From: Bacteroidales bacterium
GTDB lineage: Bacteria; Bacteroidota; Bacteroidia; Bacteroidales; WCHB1-69
DNA length: 35,147 bases
NCBI GenBank assembly: GCA_017544105.1
Contig: JAFYEU010000072.1
Span: forward strand, 1 to 35,147
Reading direction: 5' to 3'
In this document: positions 24,193-33,355 of the stretch, piece after piece
Position numbering within the stretch: the stretch's first letter is position 1
How the letters are laid out: every line of letters begins with the position of its first letter
The notes under the pieces: model-generated
Seen by the model: only the letters and a program-made list of their open reading frames with translations
The model's database searches: none
What the model was told of the DNA's origin: nothing
Position numbers and translations under genes: made by a program

Positions 24193-24576
24193 GTGAAGAA
24201 AATTATTGCCCTCTGCTTGGCAGTCACTTTGTTCTGTATGACTGGCTGCCAGAAGTTTAAACCAGCAACGGTAGAGCTGAAAGCATGCTCCGCCAACGGG
24301 AAAACCCTAACCGGCACCGCCGTCATTACAGACAATGGCGGCTGCACCTACTTTATCGAACAAGGTTTCTGCTTCAGCCTCTTCAAGAAGCTCTCCGCCA
24401 GCGATGTCTATACCACCGTGGTGACCCTCAACAACTCCTGCTACGACGAACAGTTTGAGTGGACATACGACTTGCCCATGGTTGACACCGTCTATTACGT
24501 CTGCGCCTATGTCAAGACCAACGCCGGCATCAGCTATAGCGAAATCGACTCCGTAAGTACAATCATCAATAATTAA
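24193..24576 (+). CDS. Small predicted lipoprotein
   Basis: A 127-residue protein with an unusual GTG start, chosen because it is the only start that keeps the complete signal peptide KKIIALCLAVTLFCMTGC, whose lipobox Cys is residue 19. The next in-frame ATG would remove it. The mature part is beta-rich, with YYVCAYVKTNAGISYSEID near the end, which resembles the last strands of fibronectin type III-like domains found in many Bacteroidales surface lipoproteins. It probably sits in the outer membrane. It is followed 15 bp later by butyrate kinase and likely shares its transcript; I cannot say why. Confidence 0.78.
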   Translation: MKKIIALCLAVTLFCMTGCQKFKPATVELKACSANGKTLTGTAVITDNGGCTYFIEQGFCFSLFKKLSASDVYTTVVTLNNSCYDEQFEWTYDLPMVDTVYYVCAYVKTNAGISYSEIDSVSTIINN

Positions 24577-24591
24577 CCTAAATACCATCTT

Positions 24592-25662
24592 ATGAAAAAA
24601 ATTCTTGCCATCAACCCCGGATCTACCTCCACAAAGATAGCTATTTTTGAAGGAACAGAACAGGTTTACATTAAGAATATCAAGCATTCTACAGAAGAGA
24701 TATCCAAGTTTGCCACTATCGCAGACCAGTATGCTTTTCGTCGTGATGTGATCATTTCCGAACTCGAGAATGCCAATATCGACCTGCACTCCATCAACAT
24801 CATCATGGGGCGCGGAGGTCTGGTAAAACCGCTCACCTCCGGTGTTTATAAAATCAACGATTTGATGAAGAAACATTTGATGGAGGGTTACAGTGGACAA
24901 CATGCATGCAACCTGGGCGGTCTTATCGCCGACAGTCTTGCCTCCGTGATCGGACTGGATGCAGCCTATATTGCGGACCCCGTGGTGGTGGATGAGATGG
25001 AACCGGTCGCCCGCATCACCGGTCATCCGGATTTTGAGCGCAAATCCATTTTCCACGCTCTCAACCATAAAGCCATCGCCCGCATCTATGCCAAGCAGAT
25101 TGGCAAACCCTATGAAGAGCTGAACCTGATTGTCTGTCACATGGGTGGCGGCGTCAGCGTGGGCGCGCATCGCCATGGACGGGTTATCGACGTGAACCAA
25201 GCCCTGGACGGCGAAGGCCCCTTCTCCCCTGATCGTTCTGGAACGCTCCCGATGAACCAATTCCTCAAGGCTTGCTTCAGCGGAAAATACACCCAAGAAG
25301 ATATGCAACGCGTGCTCGTCGGAAAAGGCGGCTATGTCGGCTATTTCGGCACCAATGACGCCTATTCCATCGAGAAAGCGGCCATCGCCGGCGATCCAAA
25401 AGCCGAATTGCTCGAAGAAGCCTTCGCTTACCAAGTAGGCAAACAGATTGGAGAAAACGCCTGCGTTCTCCAAGGAAAAGTGGACGCCATCCTCCTCACC
25501 GGCGGCATCGCCTACGGCAAACCCGTGGTGGAACGCATCAAGAAATATGTCAGCTGGATCGCTCCGGTTGCCGTATTCCCGGGTGAAGACGAAATGGCCG
25601 CCCTCGCCTTGAATGCCAATATGATTCTCAATGGTGAAGTGAAAGTCCAGGAATACAAATAA
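24592..25662 (+). CDS. buk: Butyrate kinase
   Basis: Butyrate kinase interconverts butyryl phosphate plus ADP and butyrate plus ATP, and some members act on branched-chain acids. The 356-residue protein has the ASKHA kinase fold: phosphate-1 loop INPGSTSTKIAIFEG (6-20), MGRGGLVKPL near 76, MGGGVSVGAHRHGRVID in the middle, and the adenosine loop LLTGGIAYGKP near 302. The partner phosphotransbutyrylase (ptb), often adjacent, is absent, so its substrate could be butyrate or another short-chain acid. A small lipoprotein gene precedes it by 15 bp, and a folded intergenic region follows. Confidence 0.94.
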   Translation: MKKILAINPGSTSTKIAIFEGTEQVYIKNIKHSTEEISKFATIADQYAFRRDVIISELENANIDLHSINIIMGRGGLVKPLTSGVYKINDLMKKHLMEGYSGQHACNLGGLIADSLASVIGLDAAYIADPVVVDEMEPVARITGHPDFERKSIFHALNHKAIARIYAKQIGKPYEELNLIVCHMGGGVSVGAHRHGRVIDVNQALDGEGPFSPDRSGTLPMNQFLKACFSGKYTQEDMQRVLVGKGGYVGYFGTNDAYSIEKAAIAGDPKAELLEEAFAYQVGKQIGENACVLQGKVDAILLTGGIAYGKPVVERIKKYVSWIAPVAVFPGEDEMAALALNANMILNGEVKVQEYK

Positions 25663-25919
25663 TTGAGATTCCTACAACCGCTTCTCAAAGCGACTCATCA
25701 TTACCCTCACTGCTATGGCCGATGAAGGGCTTGTCCAAGCCACTACCATCTCCCATAGCAGTTTTCTTTATATTTCCCAGAAAACAATTTCGAGGTTGGA
25801 AACACTCGAAAAACATGTGCGGCAAACCATCTGAAACAGCTCTGTGCCCAAGAGCATTATCAACATTTTTTTGTTTATTAATATTTTGTTCCCAGCAAAA
25901 ATGCACCCGTTTTTAGTTG
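25663..25919. other. Structured intergenic region between buk and ftsQ
   Basis: No gene is convincing in this stretch. Beyond the large stem-loop listed separately, it has TTTCGAG (25788-25794) with CTCGAAA (25805-25811), and GCTCT (25839-25843) with AGAGC (25851-25855). Base composition is less AT-rich than other promoter regions here until about 25855. It could be a long leader upstream region, a small RNA gene or a dispersed repeat. Confidence 0.4.
25709..25768 (+). terminator. Large stem-loop, probable terminator of buk
   Basis: ACTGCTATGG (25709-25718) pairs perfectly with CCATAGCAGT (25753-25762). Inside, GATG pairs with CATC, and GGCTT-GTCC-AAGCC forms the tip. TTTTCTTT follows the outer stem. 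It lies 47 bp after the buk stop. It is longer and more branched than the other terminators here, so a structured RNA is also possible. Confidence 0.6.
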
Positions 25920-25927
25920 TACTTTTG
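25920..25927 (+). promoter_or_regulatory. -7 promoter element for ftsQAZ
   Basis: TACTTTTG is an exact TAnnTTTG match, 31 bp before the ftsQ ATG at 25959; it would serve all three division genes. Confidence 0.62.
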
Positions 25928-25958
25928 TGGCTTATTATATCATAAGAGGACTTATTCG

Positions 25959-26711
25959 ATGAAAATTGCCAGATTCGTTTCTATCTTTGTGTTAATCAGC
26001 GCAATATGCGTGCTGATGATTCTGGCTATTGTCAAAATCCCCAACCAAAAATGCGAAAGCATTAAAATAACCCCCCACTCTCAGAACGAGAGCATTCTCG
26101 TGACCCAGCACGACCTGGAACAGATGATGGCAGATGCCAGAGTGGAAGTTCTCGGCAAAAAAGTGAAGGAAGTTCAACTGGAACCCATCTCTGAAATTCT
26201 CGAGAACAATCCTTACGTGGAAAAAGTGAACTTTGTCCACTTCTCTAACAACAAGCTCTTGATTGACTATACCTTGAAAGAGATTGTCCTGCATGTATTC
26301 AACGCAAAAGGCGAGCATTATTTCGTGGATAGCAAAGGATACCTGCTCCCCTTCTCTCCGAAAATGACGGACTACCTCCCCATTGCCAACGGAAACATAC
26401 AGCAAAGCTATAAAAAAGGCTCCAAAATAAACAAACAGTTGCTTCCGCTCTTCACCATCTGCCAAGAGATCAACAAGGACGACTACTATAAGGCGCAATT
26501 CAGACAGCTTTACTTGAACGATCAGCATCAGGTGGAGTTGGTCTCCTCCGTTGGTCACCACGTCATTCTCTTCGGGGATGAGACCAATGCTGCCGAGAAG
26601 CTTTCCAACCTGAAGCATGTGTACCAAGACGGCTTGACACACCTCGGCTACGACCGGTACGCCCAATTGGATGCCCGTTTTAAAAACAGAATAATCGCAC
26701 AAAAAAAATAA
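25959..26711 (+). CDS. ftsQ: Cell division protein FtsQ
   Basis: FtsQ is the bitopic inner-membrane protein that links early and late divisome parts through FtsB and FtsL. This 250-residue version has a short cytoplasmic tail, one transmembrane helix (about 5-26, FVSIFVLISAICVLMILAIV) and a periplasmic POTRA-like domain (about 36-105, with ISEILENNPYVEKVNFVHF), followed by the beta domain with YFVDSKGYLLPFS. I set the start at the ATG at 25959, which gives a normal N-terminus and follows the promoter; a start at 25917 would overlap the promoter. ftsA follows after 9 bp. The murC or ddl gene that usually precedes ftsQ is missing. Confidence 0.9.
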   Translation: MKIARFVSIFVLISAICVLMILAIVKIPNQKCESIKITPHSQNESILVTQHDLEQMMADARVEVLGKKVKEVQLEPISEILENNPYVEKVNFVHFSNNKLLIDYTLKEIVLHVFNAKGEHYFVDSKGYLLPFSPKMTDYLPIANGNIQQSYKKGSKINKQLLPLFTICQEINKDDYYKAQFRQLYLNDQHQVELVSSVGHHVILFGDETNAAEKLSNLKHVYQDGLTHLGYDRYAQLDARFKNRIIAQKK

Positions 26712-26720
26712 GCAAGGGTT

Positions 26721-28025
26721 ATGGCAAAAAACATTTCTGAAAACAACTTTATCGTCAGTCTGGACATCGGTACCACCAAAATCGTCACCATTGTCGGCTA
26801 TCGTAATGAAAACGGATTAATTGATGTTCTGAGCTGGGGCAAAGGGGATTCCACCGGCGTCGAATTCGGCGAGATCATCAACATATTCCGGACTGTGGCA
26901 GGCATTAAGATGTCCAAACAGAATGCCATCAACCAATCCCAAATCGACATTGACGACCTGCCGGTGTATGTCGGCGTGGCAGGCCATCATATCAAGACCA
27001 GCAAATACAAACACTTCTTATATCGTTACGGCAATGACGAGCCCATCCAGCAAAATGAAATTGACAAGCTGAGACAAGAGGTGGAACTGGTCAACCTGAA
27101 CCCCGGTGAGACCCTGATCGATGTCATCCCCCAGTCTTACATGATTGACAACACCCGGGAGATGACCGACCCCGTCGGCGTTTTAGGCCATACCGTCATG
27201 GGCACCTACCAGTTGATCACGGGCAAAGAGGCTGAGATCAACAAAATCAAACGTTGCGGCAGCGATGCCAACATGAAATTTAAGGAAATCATCCTGGAGC
27301 CCATCGCCTCCGCTATCTCCTGCCTGACCGAAGAGGAAAAACAAGAAGGTGTTGCATTGATTGACATCGGCGGCGGAACGACCGACCTGATCATCTATGC
27401 CAACGGAAGCCCCGTCTTCACCAAAGTGATCGCCATCGGAGGCAACATCATCACCTCTGACATCGCAACGGTATGCAGCATCCCGAAAGACACCGCAGAA
27501 AAGCTCAAGATCCAACATGGGACCTGCATCGTCAACAAGAGCAATCAAAACAACATCATCACCATACCCAAGCAACCCACCCCTGTTCAAATCAGCGAGA
27601 ACTACCTGGCTAAGATCATCAACGCCCGCGTAGAATGTGACATCATCGGATCCGTCAAGGCTGAGATTGACAATTCTGGGTATGCAGACCTGGTTGCCAA
27701 CCGCGGCATCGTCCTGACTGGCGGCGGCGCACAACTGAAACACTTGAAGGAACTCGTGCAGTTCAAGACCGGATACAACACCCGTATCGGCATCCCCGAA
27801 CAAGGATTTGAGAAGAACATCCCTTCCGACCTCAAGAAATCCATGTATGCAACAGCCCTCGGCCTGCTCAAATACGGTGCTGAAGTGGAAGGCGGACCTT
27901 TCGTCCCATTTACGACCAACAACCGGGAAAAGTCCAAGCCCACCAAGGAACCCGTCAACGATGGATGGGGCGTGTTCGACAAAATCCGCAAGTTCTTGAA
28001 AGAGCGAATTGAACAAGTCTCATAA
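26721..28025 (+). CDS. ftsA: Cell division protein FtsA
   Basis: FtsA is the actin-like ATPase that anchors FtsZ filaments to the inner membrane. The 434 residues start with the phosphate-1 loop VSLDIGTTKIVTIVG (12-26), carry the phosphate-2 motif LIDIGGGTTDLIIY near 213-226 and the adenosine motif GIVLTGGGAQL near 329-339. They end in an amphipathic helix, WGVFDKIRKFLKERIEQVS, that would insert in the membrane. The SHS2/1C region lies at about 85-170. It starts 9 bp after ftsQ and precedes ftsZ by 71 bp. Confidence 0.97.
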   Translation: MAKNISENNFIVSLDIGTTKIVTIVGYRNENGLIDVLSWGKGDSTGVEFGEIINIFRTVAGIKMSKQNAINQSQIDIDDLPVYVGVAGHHIKTSKYKHFLYRYGNDEPIQQNEIDKLRQEVELVNLNPGETLIDVIPQSYMIDNTREMTDPVGVLGHTVMGTYQLITGKEAEINKIKRCGSDANMKFKEIILEPIASAISCLTEEEKQEGVALIDIGGGTTDLIIYANGSPVFTKVIAIGGNIITSDIATVCSIPKDTAEKLKIQHGTCIVNKSNQNNIITIPKQPTPVQISENYLAKIINARVECDIIGSVKAEIDNSGYADLVANRGIVLTGGGAQLKHLKELVQFKTGYNTRIGIPEQGFEKNIPSDLKKSMYATALGLLKYGAEVEGGPFVPFTTNNREKSKPTKEPVNDGWGVFDKIRKFLKERIEQVS

Positions 28026-28096
28026 TCACCTTGAAAAACCATTAATCCATTACTAACCATTAACCATTGTTTGATATTATAGAAAAAACATATACT

Positions 28097-29494
28097 ATGA
28101 CTGAGATTTTTGATATGACACCTGATTTTGGCACAACGGCAAACTCCTCCATCATCAAAGTATTAGGCGTTGGTGGCGGCGGAAGCAACGCTGTGGCTCA
28201 CATGTACAAAGAAGGTATCAAAGGTGTTGACTTCTTGATCTGCAACACCGACCAAGGGCATCTGGAAAAGAGCCCTATTCCCCGCAAACTCCTGCTTGGC
28301 TCTGGCTTGGGCGCCGGCGCAAGACCTGAAGTTGCCCGACAACTGGCCGTGGAGAGCAAGGAGAAAATCGCCGACTTCATAGGAAAAGAGACCCAGATGC
28401 TCTTCATCACCGCCGGAATGGGCAAAGGCACCGGCACCGGCGCCTCCCCGGTCATCGCTGAAGTGGCCCGCGAAATGGGTATCCTCACCATAGGCGTTGT
28501 AACCTCCCCCTTTGACTACGAGGGCTCCAAACGCAAAAAACTCGCCCAAGAAGGCATTGACGAGATGTCCAAACATGTGGACTCCCTGATCATCATCAAG
28601 AACGAAAATATCCTGAAATACTATCAGGACGAGGATATCTTGAATTCCTATGGATACGCCAATGATGTGCTCAAGAATGCCTGCAAGTGCATCGCCGAGA
28701 TGATCACCTGCGACTTTTATCAGAATGTGGACTTCAACGATGTCAAGACCGTCATGACCAACAGCGGTAAAGCTATGCTCGGCATCGCCACCGCACGTGG
28801 AGAAGACCGCATCCAAAGAGTCGTGGATGAAGCCCTCGCCTGCCCTCTGCTCGACTCCTCCGTCATCCAAAATGCAGAAAACTTCCTGTTCTTCATCGCC
28901 TTTGGTCCTAACGCCCACTTCACCGGCTCCGAACTGAATGAGATCACCTCCCGCCTGCAAGCCCTGCAAAGCGATGACGCTGAGATCATCCATGGTATGG
29001 GCGTGGACGAATCTCTGGATGACGCCGTCAAATTGTCCGTCATCATCACCAAATTCGACACCCCCGCAGCCTACCTGAACAACAGCGGCAGCATCGTCAC
29101 CAACGATCATCAACAGGAGATCTTCGTTTCTGACACCCCCATCAACGACGAGGTAATCGACGGCACAATCCAAGACGCCACCGAAACCATCAATACCCCG
29201 AACCCGACTGAGATAGAAACCCCCGCCTCTCAAGACCCCTTCGTGTTTGAAACTGGCTCAAACAGTCCTGAGGCACCGAGTTATGTCCAAGGGGAAAGAA
29301 CAGAAGATAATCACATTGATGATATTGAATGGAAATCCATGATCCAAGAACCGACCATCCTCCGCGAACAAAAGATTCAAAACATGAGCGTGGCAACGGC
29401 TATGGAAGAAGAGGTGTTCGCCAACAACACTCCCCTGTTTGAGAATCGCAGCGGCGATGATCTCAAGGAGTTCTTCTCCGATCTGGCCGACTAA
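28097..29494 (+). CDS. ftsZ: Cell division protein FtsZ
   Basis: FtsZ is the tubulin-like GTPase that forms the Z ring. In the 465 residues the GTPase domain shows GVGGGGSNAV (24-33), the signature GMGKGTGTG (107-115) and the T7-loop region NVDFNDVKTVM near 211-221. A roughly 140-residue acidic, proline- and threonine-rich linker begins near 325 and ends in a short conserved-looking tail, ENRSGDDLKEFFSDLAD. The signature usually reads GGGTGTG, so a Lys in place of its first Gly is notable. I prefer the ATG at 28097 because the region before it is not protein-like; a TTG at 28067 would add ten residues. A strong terminator follows. Confidence 0.96.
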   Translation: MTEIFDMTPDFGTTANSSIIKVLGVGGGGSNAVAHMYKEGIKGVDFLICNTDQGHLEKSPIPRKLLLGSGLGAGARPEVARQLAVESKEKIADFIGKETQMLFITAGMGKGTGTGASPVIAEVAREMGILTIGVVTSPFDYEGSKRKKLAQEGIDEMSKHVDSLIIIKNENILKYYQDEDILNSYGYANDVLKNACKCIAEMITCDFYQNVDFNDVKTVMTNSGKAMLGIATARGEDRIQRVVDEALACPLLDSSVIQNAENFLFFIAFGPNAHFTGSELNEITSRLQALQSDDAEIIHGMGVDESLDDAVKLSVIITKFDTPAAYLNNSGSIVTNDHQQEIFVSDTPINDEVIDGTIQDATETINTPNPTEIETPASQDPFVFETGSNSPEAPSYVQGERTEDNHIDDIEWKSMIQEPTILREQKIQNMSVATAMEEEVFANNTPLFENRSGDDLKEFFSDLAD

Positions 29495-29519
29495 AAACGA
29501 TATACCCTATCATCATTTG

Positions 29520-29552
29520 AAGAGAATAATCCAAAGATTATTCTCTTTTTTT
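29520..29552 (+). terminator. Terminator after ftsZ
   Basis: AAGAGAATAATC (29520-29531) and GATTATTCTCTT (29536-29547) form a perfect 12-bp stem with loop CAAA, followed by TTTTT. It sits between the converging ftsZ and aroB genes; the T-run favours the rightward transcript. Confidence 0.92.
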
Positions 29553-29573
29553 ATGAACAAACTTATGAGGAAA

Positions 29574-30608
29574 CTACTGACCTTGGCTGCTCAGACAATC
29601 AGCACAGTACTGCCAATCCAACAAACAGTCTGGTCTTGCCACGCCGATAGCATCCAACAAAGTAAAATTAATCTTATCGGCATGATTCTTCTTATCATAT
29701 TGGATATAGGATAGGATTTGCCCTATCCCTTCCTGCAAATCCAAGGGAGGGTAAAACTTTCTGATCAACCGCTGAATACGAGACATCTCTTCTGCCGACA
29801 GGGAACCATGACGATGGGACAAGGCCGTCTCATAAAAGATGCCCTCCGCCACCGCCACTCCATGCGGAATGGGCTGTTCAGTGGCCAAACGCCAACTCTC
29901 TATCGCATGACCGATGGTATGGCCGAAATTCAATATATGACGATAGGAGTAGTCCTCAGGATCTTCCCGGACCACCTCCTGCTTTAACATGGCACATTGT
30001 TCTACCCAGACGCGCTGAATGGCTGCCTCCTCTACGACGTCAAGTTGCTCCAAAGCATCAAAAAGAGCAGGCATCCCTATCAATGCACATTTTATCATCT
30101 CGCCAAAACCACTGAGGATAGCCTCCTGAGGAAGTGTTTGCAACAAAGAAAGATCTGGCCCTATCACTTGGAGTGGTTGGCGCACCAGCCCAATCATATT
30201 TTTGGCTTGAGACAGGTTAACCCCAGTCTTGCCGCCTATCGAAGCGTCCAACATGGCCATCAAGGTGGTCGGATAGTTCACAAAGGCAATCCCTCTCTTG
30301 TAAACCGAAGCTATAAAACCACCTAAATCACTGATCATACCTCCACCAAAATTGACCATACAAGCCTTCCGGTCGCAATCCAGCTGCAACAATTCGGTAC
30401 AGACTCGCTCCACTTGCGACAAGCTTTTGGAAGATTCTCCTGCCGGGACCACAATTTTCCACATGGGACAAGAAACCTGAGACTGCAGTTCCGCACAATA
30501 AGAGGAATAGAGACTATCCACATGCGAATCCGTCAAGAACACGACAGAAGAGAATGCACGCTGATTAAGTACCTCTGCCAATTGATGAATCCATGTATAA
30601 TCTGCCAT
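29574..30608 (-). CDS. aroB: 3-dehydroquinate synthase
   Basis: AroB makes 3-dehydroquinate from DAHP, the second step of the shikimate pathway, with NAD+ and a metal ion. The 344-residue protein has the NAD-binding loop GGGMISD (88-94), the strand and substrate loop DASIGGKTGVN (121-131), and the metal ligands E170 (SGFGE), H230 (NFGHTIGH) and H249 (PHG). The start is uncertain: the ATG at 30608 avoids overlap with the upstream methyltransferase gene and begins close to the expected first strand, whereas the ATG at 30680 adds 24 residues and overlaps that gene by 52 bp. It is the last gene of the leftward typA-methyltransferase-aroB run. Confidence 0.94.
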   Translation of the reverse strand: MADYTWIHQLAEVLNQRAFSSVVFLTDSHVDSLYSSYCAELQSQVSCPMWKIVVPAGESSKSLSQVERVCTELLQLDCDRKACMVNFGGGMISDLGGFIASVYKRGIAFVNYPTTLMAMLDASIGGKTGVNLSQAKNMIGLVRQPLQVIGPDLSLLQTLPQEAILSGFGEMIKCALIGMPALFDALEQLDVVEEAAIQRVWVEQCAMLKQEVVREDPEDYSYRHILNFGHTIGHAIESWRLATEQPIPHGVAVAEGIFYETALSHRHGSLSAEEMSRIQRLIRKFYPPLDLQEGIGQILSYIQYDKKNHADKINFTLLDAIGVARPDCLLDWQYCADCLSSQGQ

Positions 30609-30628
30609 GATAGAATCCGTTTCCGGGA

Positions 30629-31444
30629 TTATTTGACAAATACCATATTCAGTCCGAAAAAGCAATGTTCGCGGAACCATGTCTTAGGATACCACACCGA
30701 CTGCTCGATATGTTCCACCTCCTGACAGGATCGTTTCCGATAACTACACGGAGGAAGAATGCGGATATAGGACAGAGAATCCTCCAACAAAGTGAAGGGG
30801 GTCTTCCGGAACAATTCCAACCATTGTTTTTCGGAACGGACGTTTTCATTGCCCATCAGCAGGGTCTTTTGCAGCTTCTCATCATAGACCTCCACGATCT
30901 TCTTGTTCCCTCTCTTGAGAAAAAGCATCAAATTTTTCAAGATACAAGCACCATTCTCCTCTATAAGAATGAGCTTTCCTCCTTTTTTGAGTGCAGCATA
31001 GAAAAGATTCAAAGCCTTATCCACGGGTTCAATATGGTGAAGTGTATCTTGCATGATGATAATATCAAAAGTCTCCGGGGCAATATCCTGGTCAAAAATA
31101 TTGGCATATCGATAGGAAAAGAGGGACGGATCCCCATATTGTTGCCAAAAACGTCGACGGTTTTCCAGTTGATCGATGTAATACTCCAGAGAAGAACCCA
31201 TACTGGGAATACCATTCATAGCTAAAAAAAGTCCGGTAGTTCCATAACCACATCCGCAATCCCAGATGTTTAGCGGCTTGGAAGTGTCTATGTACTTCTC
31301 CAAATAGGCCAATCGCTGCATAAAATAGGATTTGCGGAATCGCTGCTGCTGCTCACTACCATGGGTAAGTTTGTAATAGGGATACAACGCAGGGTTTTGA
31401 CGCAACTCTTCACAAAGATGGGTATAGAACTCCTCTTTCTGCAT
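30629..31444 (-). CDS. Class I SAM-dependent methyltransferase
   Basis: A 271-residue Rossmann-fold methyltransferase. Motif I is IWDCGCGYGTTG (60-71) for SAM binding, the acidic strand-2 equivalent follows at SLEYYIDQLENRR, motif II is FDIIIMQDTLHHIEP and motif III is LKKGGKLILIEENG. The N-terminal helices (KEEFYTHLCEELRQ) form a cap and the C-terminal 90 residues are variable, so the acceptor cannot be deduced; a small molecule or lipid is as likely as a protein. It starts 8 bp after typA and precedes aroB by 20 bp, probably as one transcript. Confidence 0.85.
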   Translation of the reverse strand: MQKEEFYTHLCEELRQNPALYPYYKLTHGSEQQQRFRKSYFMQRLAYLEKYIDTSKPLNIWDCGCGYGTTGLFLAMNGIPSMGSSLEYYIDQLENRRRFWQQYGDPSLFSYRYANIFDQDIAPETFDIIIMQDTLHHIEPVDKALNLFYAALKKGGKLILIEENGACILKNLMLFLKRGNKKIVEVYDEKLQKTLLMGNENVRSEKQWLELFRKTPFTLLEDSLSYIRILPPCSYRKRSCQEVEHIEQSVWYPKTWFREHCFFGLNMVFVK

Positions 31445-31452
31445 ATCAGGGT

Positions 31453-33270
31453 CTAAATAGTGTCCGTGTTTCTTTTTTCGGCACGCTTCCGTTCAATTTC
31501 ATCCAGGATGATTTTTCTCAAGCGTAACGAAACAGGGGTAATCTCAAGATACTCATCCTTGGCGATAAACTCCATATACTGCTCAAGTGAATACTTGATA
31601 GGGGGCGCCAGGACCAACTTCTCATCAGAACCTGCTGCACGCATATTAGAGAGTTTTTTGGACTTGCATACATTGATGACCAAATCCCCTTGTCGGATAT
31701 GCTCGCCGATCACTTGGCCCGCATACACCTGTTCTCCCGGCTCTATGAAGAATTTGCCTCTATCTTGCAACTTGTTCAAGGCATACGCATACGCTTGGCC
31801 TGTTTCCATCGCAATCAAGGAGCCGGCATGGCGACCCGGGAGCTCGCCTTTCCAAGGTTGGAACTCCACAAAACGATGGGAGATAATGGCCTCACCTTCG
31901 GTTGCCGTCAGCAATTGGTTGGACAAGCCTATCAAACCTCTTGACGGAATGTTGAAGTTAAGATGCACCCGGTCATTGACCGTATCCATGGACAGCAATT
32001 CGCCCTTGCGACGAGAGACATAGTCAATCACACGACTGGACATCTCCTCCGGAACCAGCACCATCAGTTGTTCAATAGGTTCACACTTCTGTCCATCAAT
32101 CTCCTTGATAATGACCTGCGGTTGACCCACCTGAAGCTCATAACCCTCCCGGCGCATAGTCTCAATCAAAATAGAAAGATGCAAAATTCCGCGACCGAAG
32201 ACATTCAGTCGTTCCGGGGATTCCGTTTCCTCAATCCTCATGGCCAAATTACGTTCCAGCTCGGCAAAGAGACGGTCACGCAGATGTCTGGAGGTGACAT
32301 ATTTGCCCTCTTTCCCAAAGAAAGGGGAATTGTTGATGGTAAACAACATGCTCATGGTCGGCTCATCCACCTTGATCGGCGGAAGTTGCTCAGGATTCTC
32401 AAAATCGGCCACCGTGTCGCCTATTTCAAAGTCGTCCAATCCCAACACCGCGCATATTTCGCCAGCTTCGACCGGGGTTTTGATTTTCTCTTTCCCCAAC
32501 CCTTCAAAAACATATAACTCTTTGACTTTGGATTGTTGGATGGATCCATCGCGTTTCACCAGTGAGACAGTTTGTCCCCATTGGATGCTACCTCGTTTCA
32601 CACGACCCACGGCAATACGTCCCACATAGGAGGAAAAATCCAAAGAAGAGATCATCATCTGCAGATTGCCGTCATCAGCTTTGGGGGCAGGGATGTTCTC
32701 GATGATGGTATCCAAAAGATAAGAAATGTCCGTGGTAGGAGTCTTCCAATCCGGTCCCATCCATCCATTCTTGGCAGAACCATAGACCGTCGGAAAGTCA
32801 AGCTGCTCATCACTGGCACCCAAGTTGAACATCAACTCAAAAACAGCTTCTTGTGCAAGGTCGGGCTGACAGTTGGGTTTGTCCACCTTGTTGATGACCA
32901 CGATGGGCTTCAGGCACAGCTCAATGGCCTTTTGAGTCACAAAGCGAGTCTGGGGCATAGGACCTTCAAAAGCATCCACCACCAGCAACACGCCATCTGC
33001 CATGTTCAGCACACGCTCCACCTCTCCACCGAAGTCACTATGTCCTGGGGTATCTATCACGTTGATTTTATAGCCTTTATATCGGACTGACACATTCTTT
33101 GACAGAATCGTGATGCCTCTCTCCCTTTCCAAATCATTATTGTCAAGCACCAAATCCTGCACCTGCTGATTCTCCCGAAAGAGATGTGCCTGGTGTAAAA
33201 TTCTGTCCACCAACGTCGTTTTACCATGGTCGACGTGCGCAATAATAGCTATATTTCTGATATTCTGCAT
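31453..33270 (-). CDS. typA: Translational GTPase TypA/BipA
   Basis: TypA (BipA) is a ribosome-binding GTPase that aids subunit assembly and stress or cold growth. The 605-residue protein begins [18 protein letters not shown], with the P-loop at 11-18, ERERGITI (48-55) as switch I, DTPGHSDF (73-80) as G3, and NKVD (127-130). The barrel domain II, domain III, the EF-G-like domain V and the C-terminal TypA-specific domain ([20 protein letters not shown]) follow. Unlike the EF-G-like protein in this window it keeps His77. Two genes follow closely downstream. Its own promoter lies 25 bp upstream. Confidence 0.97.
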   Translation of the reverse strand: MQNIRNIAIIAHVDHGKTTLVDRILHQAHLFRENQQVQDLVLDNNDLERERGITILSKNVSVRYKGYKINVIDTPGHSDFGGEVERVLNMADGVLLVVDAFEGPMPQTRFVTQKAIELCLKPIVVINKVDKPNCQPDLAQEAVFELMFNLGASDEQLDFPTVYGSAKNGWMGPDWKTPTTDISYLLDTIIENIPAPKADDGNLQMMISSLDFSSYVGRIAVGRVKRGSIQWGQTVSLVKRDGSIQQSKVKELYVFEGLGKEKIKTPVEAGEICAVLGLDDFEIGDTVADFENPEQLPPIKVDEPTMSMLFTINNSPFFGKEGKYVTSRHLRDRLFAELERNLAMRIEETESPERLNVFGRGILHLSILIETMRREGYELQVGQPQVIIKEIDGQKCEPIEQLMVLVPEEMSSRVIDYVSRRKGELLSMDTVNDRVHLNFNIPSRGLIGLSNQLLTATEGEAIISHRFVEFQPWKGELPGRHAGSLIAMETGQAYAYALNKLQDRGKFFIEPGEQVYAGQVIGEHIRQGDLVINVCKSKKLSNMRAAGSDEKLVLAPPIKYSLEQYMEFIAKDEYLEITPVSLRLRKIILDEIERKRAEKRNTDTI

Positions 33271-33295
33271 GTTATTCTGTTTTTATAATAAACGG

Positions 33296-33303
33296 CAAAA
33301 ATA
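33296..33303 (-). promoter_or_regulatory. -7 promoter element for the typA-aroB run
   Basis: TATTTTTG on the minus strand, an exact TAnnTTTG match 25 bp before the ATG at 33270. It separates this run from lptC, which ends 52 bp upstream. Confidence 0.65.
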
Positions 33304-33355
33304 CAATTTTTCTATATCCGTTTTTATTGATTATATCATTTTTGATTGTTTCCCG

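Noticed and set aside
25685..25906. Open frames on both strands between buk and ftsQ
   Set aside because: They coincide with the stem-loops and have no recognisable domain.
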